Virus record (IMG/VR): IMGVR_UViG_3300025141_000105
Coordinates: 1 to 58,173 of that record
Length of the DNA stretch: 58,173 nucleotides
Reading direction: 5' to 3' (one strand)
DNA from: a virus
Shown here: one piece after another, positions 14,325 to 24,900 of the stretch
Numbering within the stretch: position 1 is the stretch's first letter
Layout of the letters: every line of letters starts with the position of its first letter
Program-made: the position numbers and the translations under genes
Notes under the pieces: model-generated
What the model was told of the DNA's origin: nothing
The model's input: only the letters and a program-made list of their open reading frames with translations
Databases searched by the model: none

Positions 14325-14738
14325 TTAGTTGTCTAAAGCGTCACAAATAAGGTATTGTAATTTTTGATCAGCTGTAGCTGCAGTAACTCTTAAAGAAGTT
14401 CCTGAAGAATCAGCATTTAAATCTACAGGAGCAAAAAAGAACTCTCCTGGCTTTAAGTGGCTTATTTCAACATTTTGTCCTGAATCAGGCAATACTGTAA
14501 TAGCATAGTCTGTATCTACATGCTTTAAGAAAGTATAAACTCTATCTACATTAATATCAGAACCACACTCTAATTGCGAGTTACCAGTCTGAACTAAATG
14601 CTCTCCTCCATATAATGCATGAGCTGTAGTATTAGTTTCAGCTGTAAAAGAAGGATTGTATGAAAATACAACAACTCCTTTTTCATCTGTTAATGTAAAA
14701 GATCCTGAAGCTGTATATGTTGTGTGCATTGTTGCCAT
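14325..14738 (-). CDS. Beta-rich decoration-type protein (137 aa)
   Basis: 137 residues, Thr/Ser/Ala-rich and beta-rich, with VDRVYTFLKHVDTDYAI and the LKPGEFFFAPV strand. It is a distant paralogue of the neighbour at 14763, which has IYVRNLDDTNFVTV and LEPGEFCFTVI at the same places. These look like small virion-surface (capsid or tail decoration) proteins. The gene lies between the DUF5675 gene and its paralogue. Confidence 0.65.
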   Translation of the reverse strand: MATMHTTYTASGSFTLTDEKGVVVFSYNPSFTAETNTTAHALYGGEHLVQTGNSQLECGSDINVDRVYTFLKHVDTDYAITVLPDSGQNVEISHLKPGEFFFAPVDLNADSSGTSLRVTAATADQKLQYLICDALDN

Positions 14739-14762
14739 ATCTATTTTTTTTAATGTTATTAA

Positions 14763-15152
14763 TTAAGCGTTTGTATCTATTTCTAAAGCAAAGTATTCTA
14801 CGGTTACTGTAGCTGTATCAGCTTTTGCTACTGTTGTAGTAGTAGAGCGTATAACTGTAAAACAAAATTCACCTGGCTCTAATACAGCAATTGGATCAGC
14901 ACCACTAGAAGCCCCATTATAAACAGTTACAAAATTTGTATCATCTAAATTACGAACATAGATTGCTCTACCGTAACCTGCTGCAGCCATAATGGTATTG
15001 TCCCCATCATGAGCGCAATCTAATCTTCCTGTAGCTACTTGATCTACACCTGTTATATTTAAACTAAAACTACCAGAAGCGCTCTGTGAGTATCCAGTAG
15101 TTGATGTTGCTGTAACGTTTGTTGATGCTGAGAATGTATAATTTTGTGGCAT
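14763..15152 (-). CDS. Beta-rich decoration-type protein, paralogue (129 aa)
   Basis: 129 residues with the same fold signature as the 14325 gene: an N-terminal Thr/Ser-rich strand region, RAIYVRNLDDTNFVTVYNG, then IAVLEPGEFCFTV and a C-terminal strand. A third relative is encoded at 45673 (YIRITNLDDSAVLKVGL). Its own promoter lies just upstream. Likely a virion-surface protein. Confidence 0.65.
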   Translation of the reverse strand: MPQNYTFSASTNVTATSTTGYSQSASGSFSLNITGVDQVATGRLDCAHDGDNTIMAAAGYGRAIYVRNLDDTNFVTVYNGASSGADPIAVLEPGEFCFTVIRSTTTTVAKADTATVTVEYFALEIDTNA

Positions 15153-15167
15153 GATTTTATATTTTTA

Positions 15168-15175
15168 CAAATTTA
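15168..15175 (-). promoter_or_regulatory. -7 element TAAATTTG before the gene at 15152
   Basis: TAAATTTG on the - strand, 15 bases before the ATG at 15152, in an AT-rich gap. It matches TAnnTTTG; no -33 match seen. It would let the decoration genes be transcribed separately from the lysis genes upstream. Confidence 0.5.
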
Positions 15176-15186
15176 ATAAATTATTT

Positions 15187-15444
15187 TTATATTATTGTTA
15201 TTTTTTTTTTAGATTCTTTAATCTTTTTTAGCTCTGCGCATTTTTCATATTCTTCCAATGTGCAAAAATACTCAATTAAATTGTCAAATACCTTATTAGA
15301 CACCTTTTTTTTAGGAGGAAAAGGTAATGAACATCTATTATATTCAAATAAATCATTAAAACTTAACTTATTTGTTATTAGTATATAAGCGTTCTGCATA
15401 GATTCATGATAAAGCTTTTCATCATTATCATTTTCTTTACTCAT
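15187..15444 (-). CDS. Small protein with UVR-like motif (85 aa)
   Basis: 85 residues. The C-terminal part LIEYFCTLEEYEKCAELKKIKE resembles the UVR motif of UvrB/UvrC and ClpC (E.YE.CAELKKI), a helical-hairpin protein-interaction module. The N-terminus contains ESMQNAYILI and a PFPPKKKV linker. The partner is unknown. It lies next to the holin gene. Motif match judged by eye only. Confidence 0.5.
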   Translation of the reverse strand: MSKENDNDEKLYHESMQNAYILITNKLSFNDLFEYNRCSLPFPPKKKVSNKVFDNLIEYFCTLEEYEKCAELKKIKESKKKITII

Positions 15445-15445
15445 A

Positions 15446-15838
15446 CTATTTTTTTATTTTCTCATAAGATCTGCCTCCAAAATAAGCTCCTATTACTGTT
15501 ACTAATACTAACTGTAATAAGCTTTTCCATTCATCATCTACCACAAATTGAATTGTTCCTGAATCAATAAATATCATTAATACGGCACTTACTACTAGAA
15601 ATATAAGTGTCATTGGTCTTACGTTTTTACTTAACCAAGAATCTGATTTCATGTCTGACTCCCATCTAGCAGTTACTTGGCGTTCCATTTCTATCTCATA
15701 ATTAGATAAAAGTTCTTTTACTTTTAATTCTGCCGCTAACTTCTCTTCTTTTGATGTATGTAAGTTATCTATAACACCACCAACCCCTTTAACAAGCTCC
15801 GTAGCACCGCTTGAAAATATCTTCCCTAGTATATTCAT
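15446..15838 (-). CDS. Holin, GTA-type 3TM family
   Basis: 130 residues. An amphipathic start (LGKIFSSGATELVKGVGGVIDNL) and a charged helix with KEEKLAAELKVKELL are followed by the family signature SWLSKNVRPMTLIFLVVSAVLMIF and a second hydrophobic segment LLQLVLVTVIGAYFGGRSYEK. This order fits the GTA_holin_3TM family. It would permeabilise the inner membrane at lysis. It is flanked by other small membrane proteins that probably form the rest of the lysis set. Confidence 0.85.
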   Translation of the reverse strand: MNILGKIFSSGATELVKGVGGVIDNLHTSKEEKLAAELKVKELLSNYEIEMERQVTARWESDMKSDSWLSKNVRPMTLIFLVVSAVLMIFIDSGTIQFVVDDEWKSLLQLVLVTVIGAYFGGRSYEKIKK

Positions 15839-15842
15839 GGTT

Positions 15843-16067
15843 TTATTTTTTATTATGGTTACAGCCCTCTAGTTTCGCTATTTCTTTTTCAAGCTCCACT
15901 ATACGGTCTTCGTTCTCGTTTATTATTTTAATCTTTTTCTCTAATCTTCTATCTAAGATTTCTATATCTTCTCCTAATTGAGCAATTTGGCTATAAGCCA
16001 TACCCATAGTGAAGATTATACCTATAATCCAAATTATATTTCCTATATTTAAAGTAAGATCTTTCAT
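15843..16067 (-). CDS. Membrane plus coiled-coil protein, possible spanin subunit
   Basis: 74 residues. One N-terminal membrane segment (about 10-28, NIIWIIGIIFTMGMAYS) is followed by a heptad-patterned coiled coil (LGEDIEILDRRLEKKIKII ... VELEKEIAKLEG). This layout is that of inner-membrane spanins, though no outer-membrane lipoprotein partner is seen. It directly follows the membrane gene at 16069 and precedes the holin gene in the direction of transcription. Confidence 0.6.
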   Translation of the reverse strand: MKDLTLNIGNIIWIIGIIFTMGMAYSQIAQLGEDIEILDRRLEKKIKIINENEDRIVELEKEIAKLEGCNHNKK

Positions 16068-16068
16068 A

Positions 16069-16275
16069 CTATTGTTTTCTTATATATTCTAAAATTATAT
16101 CTATTTTCTTTTTCATTTCCTCAATATTCGTAGCGGCTTTTTCGTGATGACGAGAGAATTGATTTTTTACTTCATATAAGCTAAATACTAAAAATCTATA
16201 TAGTGCATATAAAGCTCCTAGTAATAATATTAATGGCAGCCCATATCCTTCTATTAGTTTTAATATCTCTTCCAT
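16069..16275 (-). CDS. Small single-pass membrane protein (68 aa)
   Basis: 68 residues with a short N-terminal helix, one membrane segment (LPLILLLGALYALYRFLVFSL, about 13-33) and a charged C-terminal helix (EKAATNIEEMKKKIDIILEYI). It lies one base from the next lysis-region gene. It could be an antiholin or second holin; no family match. Confidence 0.6.
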   Translation of the reverse strand: MEEILKLIEGYGLPLILLLGALYALYRFLVFSLYEVKNQFSRHHEKAATNIEEMKKKIDIILEYIRKQ

Positions 16276-16307
16276 AGTTTAATCTTTATTTTTACTACTA
16301 AGTTTTC

Positions 16308-16400
16308 TTATTTTCTCTTTTTCCAAAAATTATCACAATGAAAATAATCACAAATAAGCCTACTTAATATTAAAGATATTATTATTGTTATTATTATCAT
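16308..16400 (-). CDS. 30-residue membrane peptide
   Basis: The ATG at 16400 overlaps the stop of the upstream gene as TAATG. It opens 30 codons starting MIIITIIISLILSRLI and ending DNFWKKRK before TAA at 16308-16310. The hydrophobic segment followed by a basic tail is a plausible membrane peptide. It fills the gap between two lysis-region genes. Its coupling and position support it; the short length limits confidence. Confidence 0.5.
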   Translation of the reverse strand: MIIITIIISLILSRLICDYFHCDNFWKKRK

Positions 16401-16711
16401 TATTCCCAAAATATTGTTTTAATTATAAAAGCTATAATAGATGCATATATAACCCACAAAGCTTTATTAACTCCAGCCTTCCATTTTTTCATATGATGAA
16501 ATGATTCTAAATCTTTCATCCATCCTTTCATTTTACCATCTCTTTCATCCAAACGATCAGTATTTTTATTAACCCTAACTACTAAACCCTCATCTGGGTC
16601 TAGTAACTTAATCATTAATCTATCCATCTTCTCATTCAACTCTTTAATATCTTCACTCAAAGTTTCTATATCTTTCTTCATTAACGCTATTTCTTGGGCT
16701 GCTGTTGCCAT
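16400..16711 (-). CDS. Coiled-coil protein with C-terminal membrane anchor (103 aa)
   Basis: 103 residues. A long N-terminal coiled coil (LMKKDIETLSEDIKELNEKMDRLM) and a DERDGKMKGWMKDLESFHHMKKW linker lead to a C-terminal membrane segment LWVIYASIIAFIIKTIFW. The layout resembles haemolysin XhlA-like phage proteins that work with holins. Its start is shared with the stop of the LamG-type gene. Confidence 0.65.
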   Translation of the reverse strand: MATAAQEIALMKKDIETLSEDIKELNEKMDRLMIKLLDPDEGLVVRVNKNTDRLDERDGKMKGWMKDLESFHHMKKWKAGVNKALWVIYASIIAFIIKTIFWE

Positions 16712-17676
16712 TATTGATAATTAGGATATCCACTCACATCTGTTGTAGGTACATCAGTAGCAAAAGTTGCGCCACTAATAGTTCCATTTGTACCAACGTT
16801 TCCAGTTGATTCTACTAATGTTGTACCACTACCTTCTTCCATCTTCCAATATCCCTGTAAATTGTCTGGTTGAGTTGTTGACATATCGGTAGGTGTATGT
16901 AGATTGTATAATGCTGTAATTTCAGCGTCTGTTAAAGCTTTATCCCAAATAGCTATATCTCCTATATAACCCTCCCAAAAGTTACTATTTGCAGTTGTCA
17001 CTCCTGTTCCGCTGTCATATAATCCTTGCGCTCCTATTATTATATCTATTTTATTTCTATCACTTTCAGTATCCCATTTTAGAGTATAAGCGCCACCAGA
17101 AGGAGCGGATTCTGTTTTTTTACTATCAGAATCTTCTAGCATTGAACCATAATCTGGTGTTCCACTACCACCAGTACTACCAGCTACATCTCTACCTCCA
17201 TCTAGATAAAGATTTTTAACTCTATCACCATCCCAAGTTCCAACTACAAAGTGCCATCCGTCTTCTCTATGTAAAAACCGCTTATCATTACCATCATTTC
17301 TCATCATAGCGAAATCACTTATAGGTTGGTTTGCTGCAAAGCTCCCATCACCGTCAACTAATTTTACATGAAACAGAAAACTCTTATTACTATATCTTAA
17401 TAGCCATCCACCATTACTTGTGGCGCATACTATTACATAATTTCCATTATCATTGTATGAGTCAGACGATCCGTCTATATCAAGTTTACACCAAGCAGCA
17501 ACAGTAAATCCACTAGGGCTTATAGGTTTAATAGTTCCATTTTCAGGATCTTGCCCACTAATACCACCTAAAGCATAATCATCTGTACCGTCAAAAAGAA
17601 GGCCATACTTATTCTCATACCCACCTAATAATGGTGTATATTTGGTTGCGCTATTTCCTATTCCAAGTGAACTCAT
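16711..17676 (-). CDS. LamG/concanavalin-like adhesin (321 aa)
   Basis: 321 residues with a clear LamG-like (concanavalin A-like) jelly roll. GLLFDGTDDYALGG begins the domain, and FTVAAWCKLD, GWHFVVGTWDGDRVKNLYLDG and FWEGYIGDIAIWDKALTDAEITALYN form its core (about 25-255). A second fragment, GYWKMEEGSGTTLVESTG, repeats the start of such a module near the end. LamG modules bind glycans; a receptor-binding or host-adhesion role on the virion is likely. Confidence 0.8.
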   Translation of the reverse strand: MSSLGIGNSATKYTPLLGGYENKYGLLFDGTDDYALGGISGQDPENGTIKPISPSGFTVAAWCKLDIDGSSDSYNDNGNYVIVCATSNGGWLLRYSNKSFLFHVKLVDGDGSFAANQPISDFAMMRNDGNDKRFLHREDGWHFVVGTWDGDRVKNLYLDGGRDVAGSTGGSGTPDYGSMLEDSDSKKTESAPSGGAYTLKWDTESDRNKIDIIIGAQGLYDSGTGVTTANSNFWEGYIGDIAIWDKALTDAEITALYNLHTPTDMSTTQPDNLQGYWKMEEGSGTTLVESTGNVGTNGTISGATFATDVPTTDVSGYPNYQ

Positions 17677-17680
17677 ATTG

Positions 17681-18001
17681 TTAATTAAAAGGGTTTTTGT
17701 TTTTCCAAGTAATATTATCCACTACTTTATTAAATATATCAATGAAAGAAAGACTATTATCTTCATCTATAAACCAAATACCATTTTTATTATTCAATAT
17801 ACTAGTCATTTCATAATGAGTGTATTCATCTTTTCCATTATAAAAAGACGGTGTCTTTCCTTCAAATTTAATAAAAGTATATTTTGCGTCTTTACTAAAC
17901 CTTAAATTTTTTATAGAATTTTCTATTATTTTATCAAAATCTATATCCTCTACCTCTTTAGTTTCAAGTATAACGTATTTTCTATTTGGGTAAGAAGGCA
18001 T
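17681..18001 (-). CDS. Hypothetical protein (106 aa)
   Basis: 106 residues beginning MPSYPNRKYVILETKEVEDIDF, an alpha-beta protein with no membrane segment. The phrase DAKYTFIKFEGKTPSFYNGKD suggests a small structured domain. It lies between the adhesin and decoration genes, so a virion-assembly role is possible. I do not recognise the family. Confidence 0.6.
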   Translation of the reverse strand: MPSYPNRKYVILETKEVEDIDFDKIIENSIKNLRFSKDAKYTFIKFEGKTPSFYNGKDEYTHYEMTSILNNKNGIWFIDEDNSLSFIDIFNKVVDNITWKNKNPFN

Positions 18002-18002
18002 T

Positions 18003-18158
18003 TTATCTCCAGTTTTTTAAATTTAAAACATATCGCCAAGTAAGCTTAGGAATTTTTACTTTAAAGTAATGTTTACATTCACAGTTTTTTAATCTTTCAT
18101 GCTTAGATAAAGATTTAATTCTATTACTTCTTTTTGCTAATTTTTGTACGAATCCCAC
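18003..18158 (-). CDS. Small basic protein with GTG start (51 aa)
   Basis: The ~155-base gap between two genes holds an open frame of 51 codons from GTG at 18158 to TAA at 18003-18005. It reads VGFVQKLAKRSNRIKS at the start and KIPKLTWRYVLNLKNW near the end, with a CEC motif in the middle. It starts one base beyond the stop of the decoration gene (18160) and ends one base before the next ATG, exactly the packing of real genes here. No ATG is available in the frame. Function unknown. Confidence 0.6.
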   Translation of the reverse strand: MGFVQKLAKRSNRIKSLSKHERLKNCECKHYFKVKIPKLTWRYVLNLKNWR

Positions 18159-18159
18159 A

Positions 18160-18525
18160 CTAGTATCCTTTAGGAGCGAAATAACAAATGCAAGAACCGC
18201 TGTTAAGCTCTACATGGTCCCATTTCCCATAAATAGTGACACCTGCAGCAATTGAGTGACTACTTGTAACGTCAGTACCATTTGCAGATGCTCCAATACC
18301 ATTTGCTCCATCTAAATCATTTTCAGCTGTAACAGTACTTATTGATCCTATTTCTCCATTTAAATTTTCTAATTTTTCAAATGTAGTAGCAGCCCCCATT
18401 GTTATAGCGCAAACATAAGCTGTTGATGTTGCTCCAGTTAAATCTATAAGATCGCCATCTCCAGTTAAATAGGTAGAGCCAAGTGCTCCTAAACGAAATT
18501 CATTATGATTATTAAATTGTGCCAT
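18160..18525 (-). CDS. Small decoration protein, copy 2 (121 aa)
   Basis: 121 residues, Gly/Thr/Ser-rich, all beta. It is a tandem paralogue of the next gene upstream (18548): both contain AITM...TFEK...L.G.IGSIST in the middle and end in an almost identical YGKWDHVELNSGSC block followed by CY.AP.GY. This pattern is common in small marine-phage virion decoration proteins. Probably attached to capsid or tail. Confidence 0.7.
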   Translation of the reverse strand: MAQFNNHNEFRLGALGSTYLTGDGDLIDLTGATSTAYVCAITMGAATTFEKLENLNGEIGSISTVTAENDLDGANGIGASANGTDVTSSHSIAAGVTIYGKWDHVELNSGSCICYFAPKGY

Positions 18526-18547
18526 TTTATTTTTATTTTAATTAATA

Positions 18548-18922
18548 TTAATATCCTACTGGTGCTAAATAACATAAACAAGAACCACTATTAAGCTCTA
18601 CATGATCCCATTTACCATATATTGTAATTCCTTTTGGGAAAGTATGACTTGAAGTTATTGCTAAAGCATCATCATCCCCTAAATTTGTTACTGCTCCAAA
18701 AGCATCATCTATTTGTGTTTCATTAGTATCATCAGTACTTATAGATCCTATAACACCATCTAGTGTTTGAATTTTTTCAAAAGTAACATCTTCCATCATT
18801 GTAATTGCCAATATAAATCTATTAGCAGTAGATCCATCTAAATCTAGTATAGCTCCATCACCATTCAAATATACAGAGCCATAACTACCAAAAGATGCTT
18901 TAAATAAGTCGTTTACATTCAT
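18548..18922 (-). CDS. Small decoration protein, copy 1 (124 aa)
   Basis: 124 residues, beta-rich and acidic. It shares with the 18160 gene the ITIYGKWDHVELNSGSC C-terminal block and the DGVIGSISTDD centre. The N-termini differ (MNVNDLFKASFG here). It is the first gene after the giant polymerase gene and has its own promoter, which suggests it needs a separate, higher expression level than the giant gene. Confidence 0.7.
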   Translation of the reverse strand: MNVNDLFKASFGSYGSVYLNGDGAILDLDGSTANRFILAITMMEDVTFEKIQTLDGVIGSISTDDTNETQIDDAFGAVTNLGDDDALAITSSHTFPKGITIYGKWDHVELNSGSCLCYLAPVGY

Positions 18923-18936
18923 TTTTTTAATTTTTA

Positions 18937-18944
18937 CAAATATA
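18937..18944 (-). promoter_or_regulatory. -7 element TATATTTG before the decoration genes
   Basis: TATATTTG on the - strand, 14 bases before the ATG at 18922 and just beyond the stop of the giant gene. It matches TAnnTTTG; no -33 TTTG at the right distance. Confidence 0.55.
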
Positions 18945-18950
18945 CAAATT

Positions 18951-21900
18951 TTATCTTATTAATGAACTTGTTTCCTTTTCACCTTTTTCTCCTTTGTAAA
19001 AAATATTAGATATATCTTTTCTAACTTCAGCTAATGGGGCTACATCATGAAAAAGTGTTTTGATAGCCTGAGACTCGCCTTTCTCTCCATAAGCACTAGA
19101 TCTTTTGATTTTATCTCCTCTTATAGCTTCACCTATAGCTTTAGTAGAGTTTCTTAACGTACTATAAGAAGAGGGTTTTAATGTGTAATTTACAAATCTA
19201 TTCATATCTGTAGTAACAAATACATCATGAGAGAATTTCTTCATTGTTCTTAATGTGTTAGAATCAGTTTCATCATCATCTTCCATAAGGGCAATTAAAC
19301 TTAGTAAAGTAATACCTATACCTATTCCATTTAAATGATTAATAATTTCTTGTTTTCTTTGTGGGCTGGACTCATTAAATATATCCATAATATTTTTCTT
19401 TGTCATTTCGCCTGCAAAATACTTTCTAAATAAATTTACTACAAACTCACTAGAGGCTCTATAACTACCTATATTAACATTACCAAATCTATCTATATCT
19501 TCAGCTTTAAACCTATCTCTTAATGTGGTAATAAACCATTTTTTAAATTGCAGTAATGCTCTACCATAAGAATACATAGAAAGCATACTTGCATCTAAAG
19601 CTGTATATCCTTCTCCATGTAATGTAGATATCTTATGATTAATTTGCATTACCCTTTGATCGTCAATAGGATCAAGACCGTTATACTCTCTTTCTGTAAG
19701 TTCTCCTAAGAAAGCAGCTCCTTGTATATAACTCTCTGATCTATCCATAAAGTAATAAGACCATCTTTCTATTTTTCCATATAATCCTTTTCTTTCAGAT
19801 AAATGTATAAACTCATCAAAACTATACTCTACTATTCTGTGTTTTTTCAAAAGATCCCAAGACTTGTCTTTACCATCAATCCAATATCTTTTTTCTCCTA
19901 ATATAAATTGTTTACCACCACGCTTACGTAACTCTTGATATTTACCTGCTAGTATATTACCTACACCAATACCCATATTAAAACCAAGTAATCTTAATGA
20001 TGTTAGCCTAACAAAACTATCTATAATCTTGTCTCCTGTTTTACCAAAGACCCCTTCTTGCTGCTTCTTTTCTAAGAATCCTTCTTTCCACCATTTAGTT
20101 AAATAATCAACAGCTTTTTTATTATCTAAATTTTTATTAAACGATATAATAGAATCTGTAAGAACTGACATTTTATTCATACCACTAAAACCATCTGGAT
20201 TTTTCTGTAAATTCTCTCCATGCATAAATAGCGAGCTTCTTACAAACTCTAACATACCAGAATGTATATCATAACTAATAGTAGCAGCCTTAACACCTCT
20301 TCTTCTTTCATACTCTTGTATTAACTCTGCATCTATATTATTAATAGTATCACCATCGCCCATCATTCTTTTAAGTCTTGAGCCATTATTTATTAATGCA
20401 TCATATTCAGAGTCTGATAATAGTATATTAGAACCATCCATGTGTTTGCCTCTAGACTTCCAGTCTTTAGCTAACTTTCTTAATTTTTCTAATTCGTTTA
20501 TTTTCTTACCAGACTTTAAAGTAATATCTCCAGTTCTTCCTTTATATACATCATATTTCCACTCGTAAAAAGTTTTGTAAACTTTATCACCGTTTTGATC
20601 TGTACCCTTAACTTTAACTCTATTGTAATCACTAGAGTCTATTGTGGCGTTATATAAACCAAATAGTCCACTTCTAGACATTGATTCTATATTACCCATC
20701 TGCATACCTGGGACTATAACATCTTGTACGTTTAAAAGATCATTACCTATTTTTTTATATGCATTATAATAATTACGCTCTTCTTCAGTTAGTTCTTTTT
20801 GATTTATTTCTTCTTCACTTAATAATCTAATATTGCCATTTTCTAATGTAGCTATATTACCATAAATAAATTTATATCTTGCATCAACATCAAATCCTTT
20901 CCTCACTCTTTCTAAAATACTTAAACTTCTCATTTTTGATCTAATAAGTGATTTATTAGAACTCTCTATCATATTCTTGTATTTTGAAAAGGATCTTAAG
21001 TATTTTCTATATTCCTCTTGTACTTCGTTAATTAGATATTGTATCTCAGGTCTTTTAGATGTCATATCATTAGACCCTAACCATTTTTGGAAATTACTAA
21101 TATCTTCTTGTGCTACGCCATCAACTCCAGGAGTATTATATTCGTATCCTTGTCTAGCTCCTTTCTTTCTAAGTTTTTCAGATTGTATTCTAAACGCTCT
21201 TTGTCCTATTTCTTTCTCAATAGTATGAGCAATACCTTTAGTAGCTGAGTTGTCCATCTTTCTAAACTTAACTCCTAGCTCATACAAGTCATTTATTTCA
21301 TACTTAGACAAAGGCTTTCTTTCTAACTTAGCTTCAAACTCTTTAACTAATCTATACTGCTCTCTATATGTGTCGTATCTATTTCTTAGTATAGTAAATG
21401 TATCTGATTCTGGAGATATTTTAGACAAATCAATTCCTTTATCTCTAGCCCAAGTATCCATTTCTAACATTCTAACACCGCTACCTAAATAATCATTATT
21501 ATAAGATGTTTCAGAAGATATTATCTTTTTAGCTTTTCTTGTTGGGTCTACAAAAGAATTATCTAACTTAGAGGCTATGTCTACCTTATCTTCAGTAGAG
21601 TATTTCTGGTTTCCAGATATTATACCACCTAATCCAAGCATGCTTCTTGCGTCTGTATACTCTGTTGCAAGTGAACCTACTAAGTTTGCTTCTCTAGTTT
21701 GATTCTCTTCTATAATAGCAGACATAGACTTATTTATCTTTTCTATATATACATCGTCAAAGAAAGGTATAAAAGATCCAGCAGCACCAGCTCCTCCTGT
21801 AAGTCCAAATCCATTAAACTGCGCCTCTAATGCAAACACAAAATCTTTTTCAGTTTCAGTAAGTTGATTAAAGGATTCTTTTATTTGCTCTATAGCTTTA

Positions 21901-24900
21901 TAAGATGTAAACTCTGTAATCTCAGCTCTATTAATAACTACTTTGTTTCCTTTTTCATTAACCTCTATAATTCTATTTAAAAATTTATTCTCCTTATTAC
22001 GCCCTTGTAATAATTTAAACTCTTCTATTAGTGTAGGGTTGTCTTTTAGTGCATTAGGTTTTAAAAACTCAATTTTATTTTTTAAGTTGTTTATTATAAT
22101 TTGATTTATAATTTTTGGCTTAGTTAATTTATTTTTATTTAACTCTTCAAAAGTAGCATCATTAATAATATCTCTCATATACTGAGTATATCTTATATCA
22201 GTCCTTTGAGCTCTTTCTAATACACTATCAAATAATCCCATAGCGTGTTGCACAATACTATTACGTGAGCTAGCTCCTAATGTGTAAGATATGTTTAATC
22301 CACCAGCTTTAGCTTTTTCATTTATAATGACAGGACCAGCTTGTATTCTTGCTATATCATCTCTTATCTTTCTAAGTTCTAAAGGATTTTTTTCTATAGT
22401 TTGATGTACAGTAAACGCTTTAGAAAAAGGTCTTACTATATCTTGATTGTATTTGTTTAGGCCATATAACATTAGTATAGTGTCTATCTCTGCTTTAGCA
22501 TCTCCTTTAGATAATGCATTTAAATCTATTTCAATACCTTTTGTTATTCTGTCTGCTAACTTTTGCCAATTTTTTTCATTATAAAATCGCTTGTAAGCTT
22601 GTCCAGGCTTATTGCTTTTAGTTGTCAGTCCTTTTATACCTCTTTTTTCTAAGAACATAACTAACTCGTTAAAGTTTATAGTTTGATCTTCTAAAAACAT
22701 TTCTTTAATATCACTATCTTTTGATATATAGTTTTTACTTCTACTTCTTTTAAACTCCATATACTCTTTCACTATAGGAGAATTAAATAATACTGATAAA
22801 TCATTTAAGGAATACCCTAATCTTCTTAAAGTAACATAAGGAAATACACTTTGCATATCTATACCAAGCTTCCCAGCAAATTGATGTTTAGCGTTGTCTA
22901 ATGCTATATTAAGAAGCTGTGCTACACCAAACCAATTACCTACACCACCCTCTAATGTAGAATCATCAAAAAATTTGTCTTCTGTTTTATTATTAATCTT
23001 TATACTAAAAGGTAGTTTTTCTTCTGTGTTAGAAAATATATTAAACGTTCTTTGTAATGCTGCGATTATACCAACTAAGTTCTTTGCTGGTACATTGTCT
23101 TCAAACATTTGTGCATCACCCATAGGTGTAAGCTGTGATTCTTCTTGTTTAGCTTTAGAGCCATAAACACTTTCCGCTTTAGCAATAGCTGCCTTAGCAT
23201 CGTTTTCAAAGTTAATATCAGCTTTAATTTCAGCCTGTCTTTTAGGTTGGCTGATTAACTGTACATATTTATCAAAGAACTCATTAGAAAACTCTCTCCA
23301 TTCTTTACCTTTCTTTTTAACTTCTGCATTTGTCCATTTAAAATTCATGTGAACCGCATCTCCATCTAAATCGGCTCCCCAGTTTTTACTTACATGTGCG
23401 GGTATAGTTATATTAGATGTTGGTGAGTTTCCTATTTGCTCATGAAAATCTTTTACTACAAAAATAGAACTAGTTACCTTACCATGAGAAGGTACTCTTG
23501 TTCCAATAAACAAGTCTCCTTTTTTAACTCCTTGTTTTTGTAGGTATCCAGGAACAATAGCTTCTGAAGCAATTACATTTTCATCACCTTTAAATAAACC
23601 TTTTTTATAAGACTGTAATCCCATACCTAAACTTGCAGATTGATAAGCAATAGATCCTTTAGTGTACATCTTAGTGCCTTTGTGTGTTATACGTCCTGTT
23701 GCTATAGAGTTGTAAACTGCATTAACAAAAGGATATCTAGGGTCAACTTTAGGGAAAACAGAGTCTATTAATACACCAAAAATATCTGCGCTTACAGAAG
23801 ATTTAAATCCATCTCTCTCTTGTAACACCTGCTTTTCTGTAGCTGTATTATCTACAATAAGACCATTTTCTTCACCAGCTTTATTTCTAGAGTAATTATT
23901 TGCCTCCATTACTCTTTGTCTTAATATAAACATTTCCTCTATAATTTTCTGCTCTTCTTTAGTGTCTATATTTGTTGCTAGATTATAGAATAATTGAGAA
24001 GGGAAAAATCTTTCGCTTACTTGTTTATCTAATTCTAATTGTATGCCTAACCCTTCTCCTGATAATGCTTGATAGCCATTATCTCCTTTATATATCTCGT
24101 CTTGACTAGCCATTATTTGATCTATATTTTCAGATGTAGATATATCGTATACATATTTACTTCCTGTTTTACCAGAAGGTCCGTCAAAGAATAATTTAGC
24201 AGCAGATTCAGATGCAGCTATAACAAGATTACCTGGAGTCTTAGACATTTCTTGAACTTGTTCTTGTCTTTTTCTAAGCATATCCCCTATGTTTTTAAGA
24301 TAAGGACTTGTTGATTCTAGCTTAGGTGTTAATGTGTGTACAGCAAACTTTAAGTATGTTGTATTTCCTTTTAGCTTACCTTCTGTTTCTGTATAGTGAT
24401 ATACAAACTTAAATACATTACCTACCTTTTGTACCTCTCCATACTTAGCTCTAATGTATTTAGCTTGCTCAGGAAGAACATATCCCATTGCATCATTCTC
24501 AATAGCAGTACCTTCTTTTTCTTCAGTTCCTATATTATTATTTTCATCAACAAAATAATCTTTAATAATAATAGGTTCTATTTGTGTGTTTCTATCAAAT
24601 ACAATATGACTAGCTATTGACCCAGCAGCTCTTTTAATATAGTCTATTTGGTCTTTAGATTGTCTATGATCATGTACAAACAATTGTTGAGCCATAAACT
24701 TATTGGCAATATAAGATGTTAAAAAAGCATCTAAAGCAGCGTCTAAATTTTTAACCTCTTTTAAATCAGTATTACCTTTAAATAGCTCTGCATTTTTATT
24801 TGCATATTCTTTCCACCTTTCTATAATAGCAGGCATTTCTTTAATCTTGCCATTACTTATAGTGTATGGAAATATAGTGTATTTTAATTCAAGATTTTTT

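Noticed and set aside
16711-17676. Diversity-generating retroelement acting on the LamG adhesin
   Set aside because: No reverse transcriptase gene and no duplicate template repeat were seen in the window.
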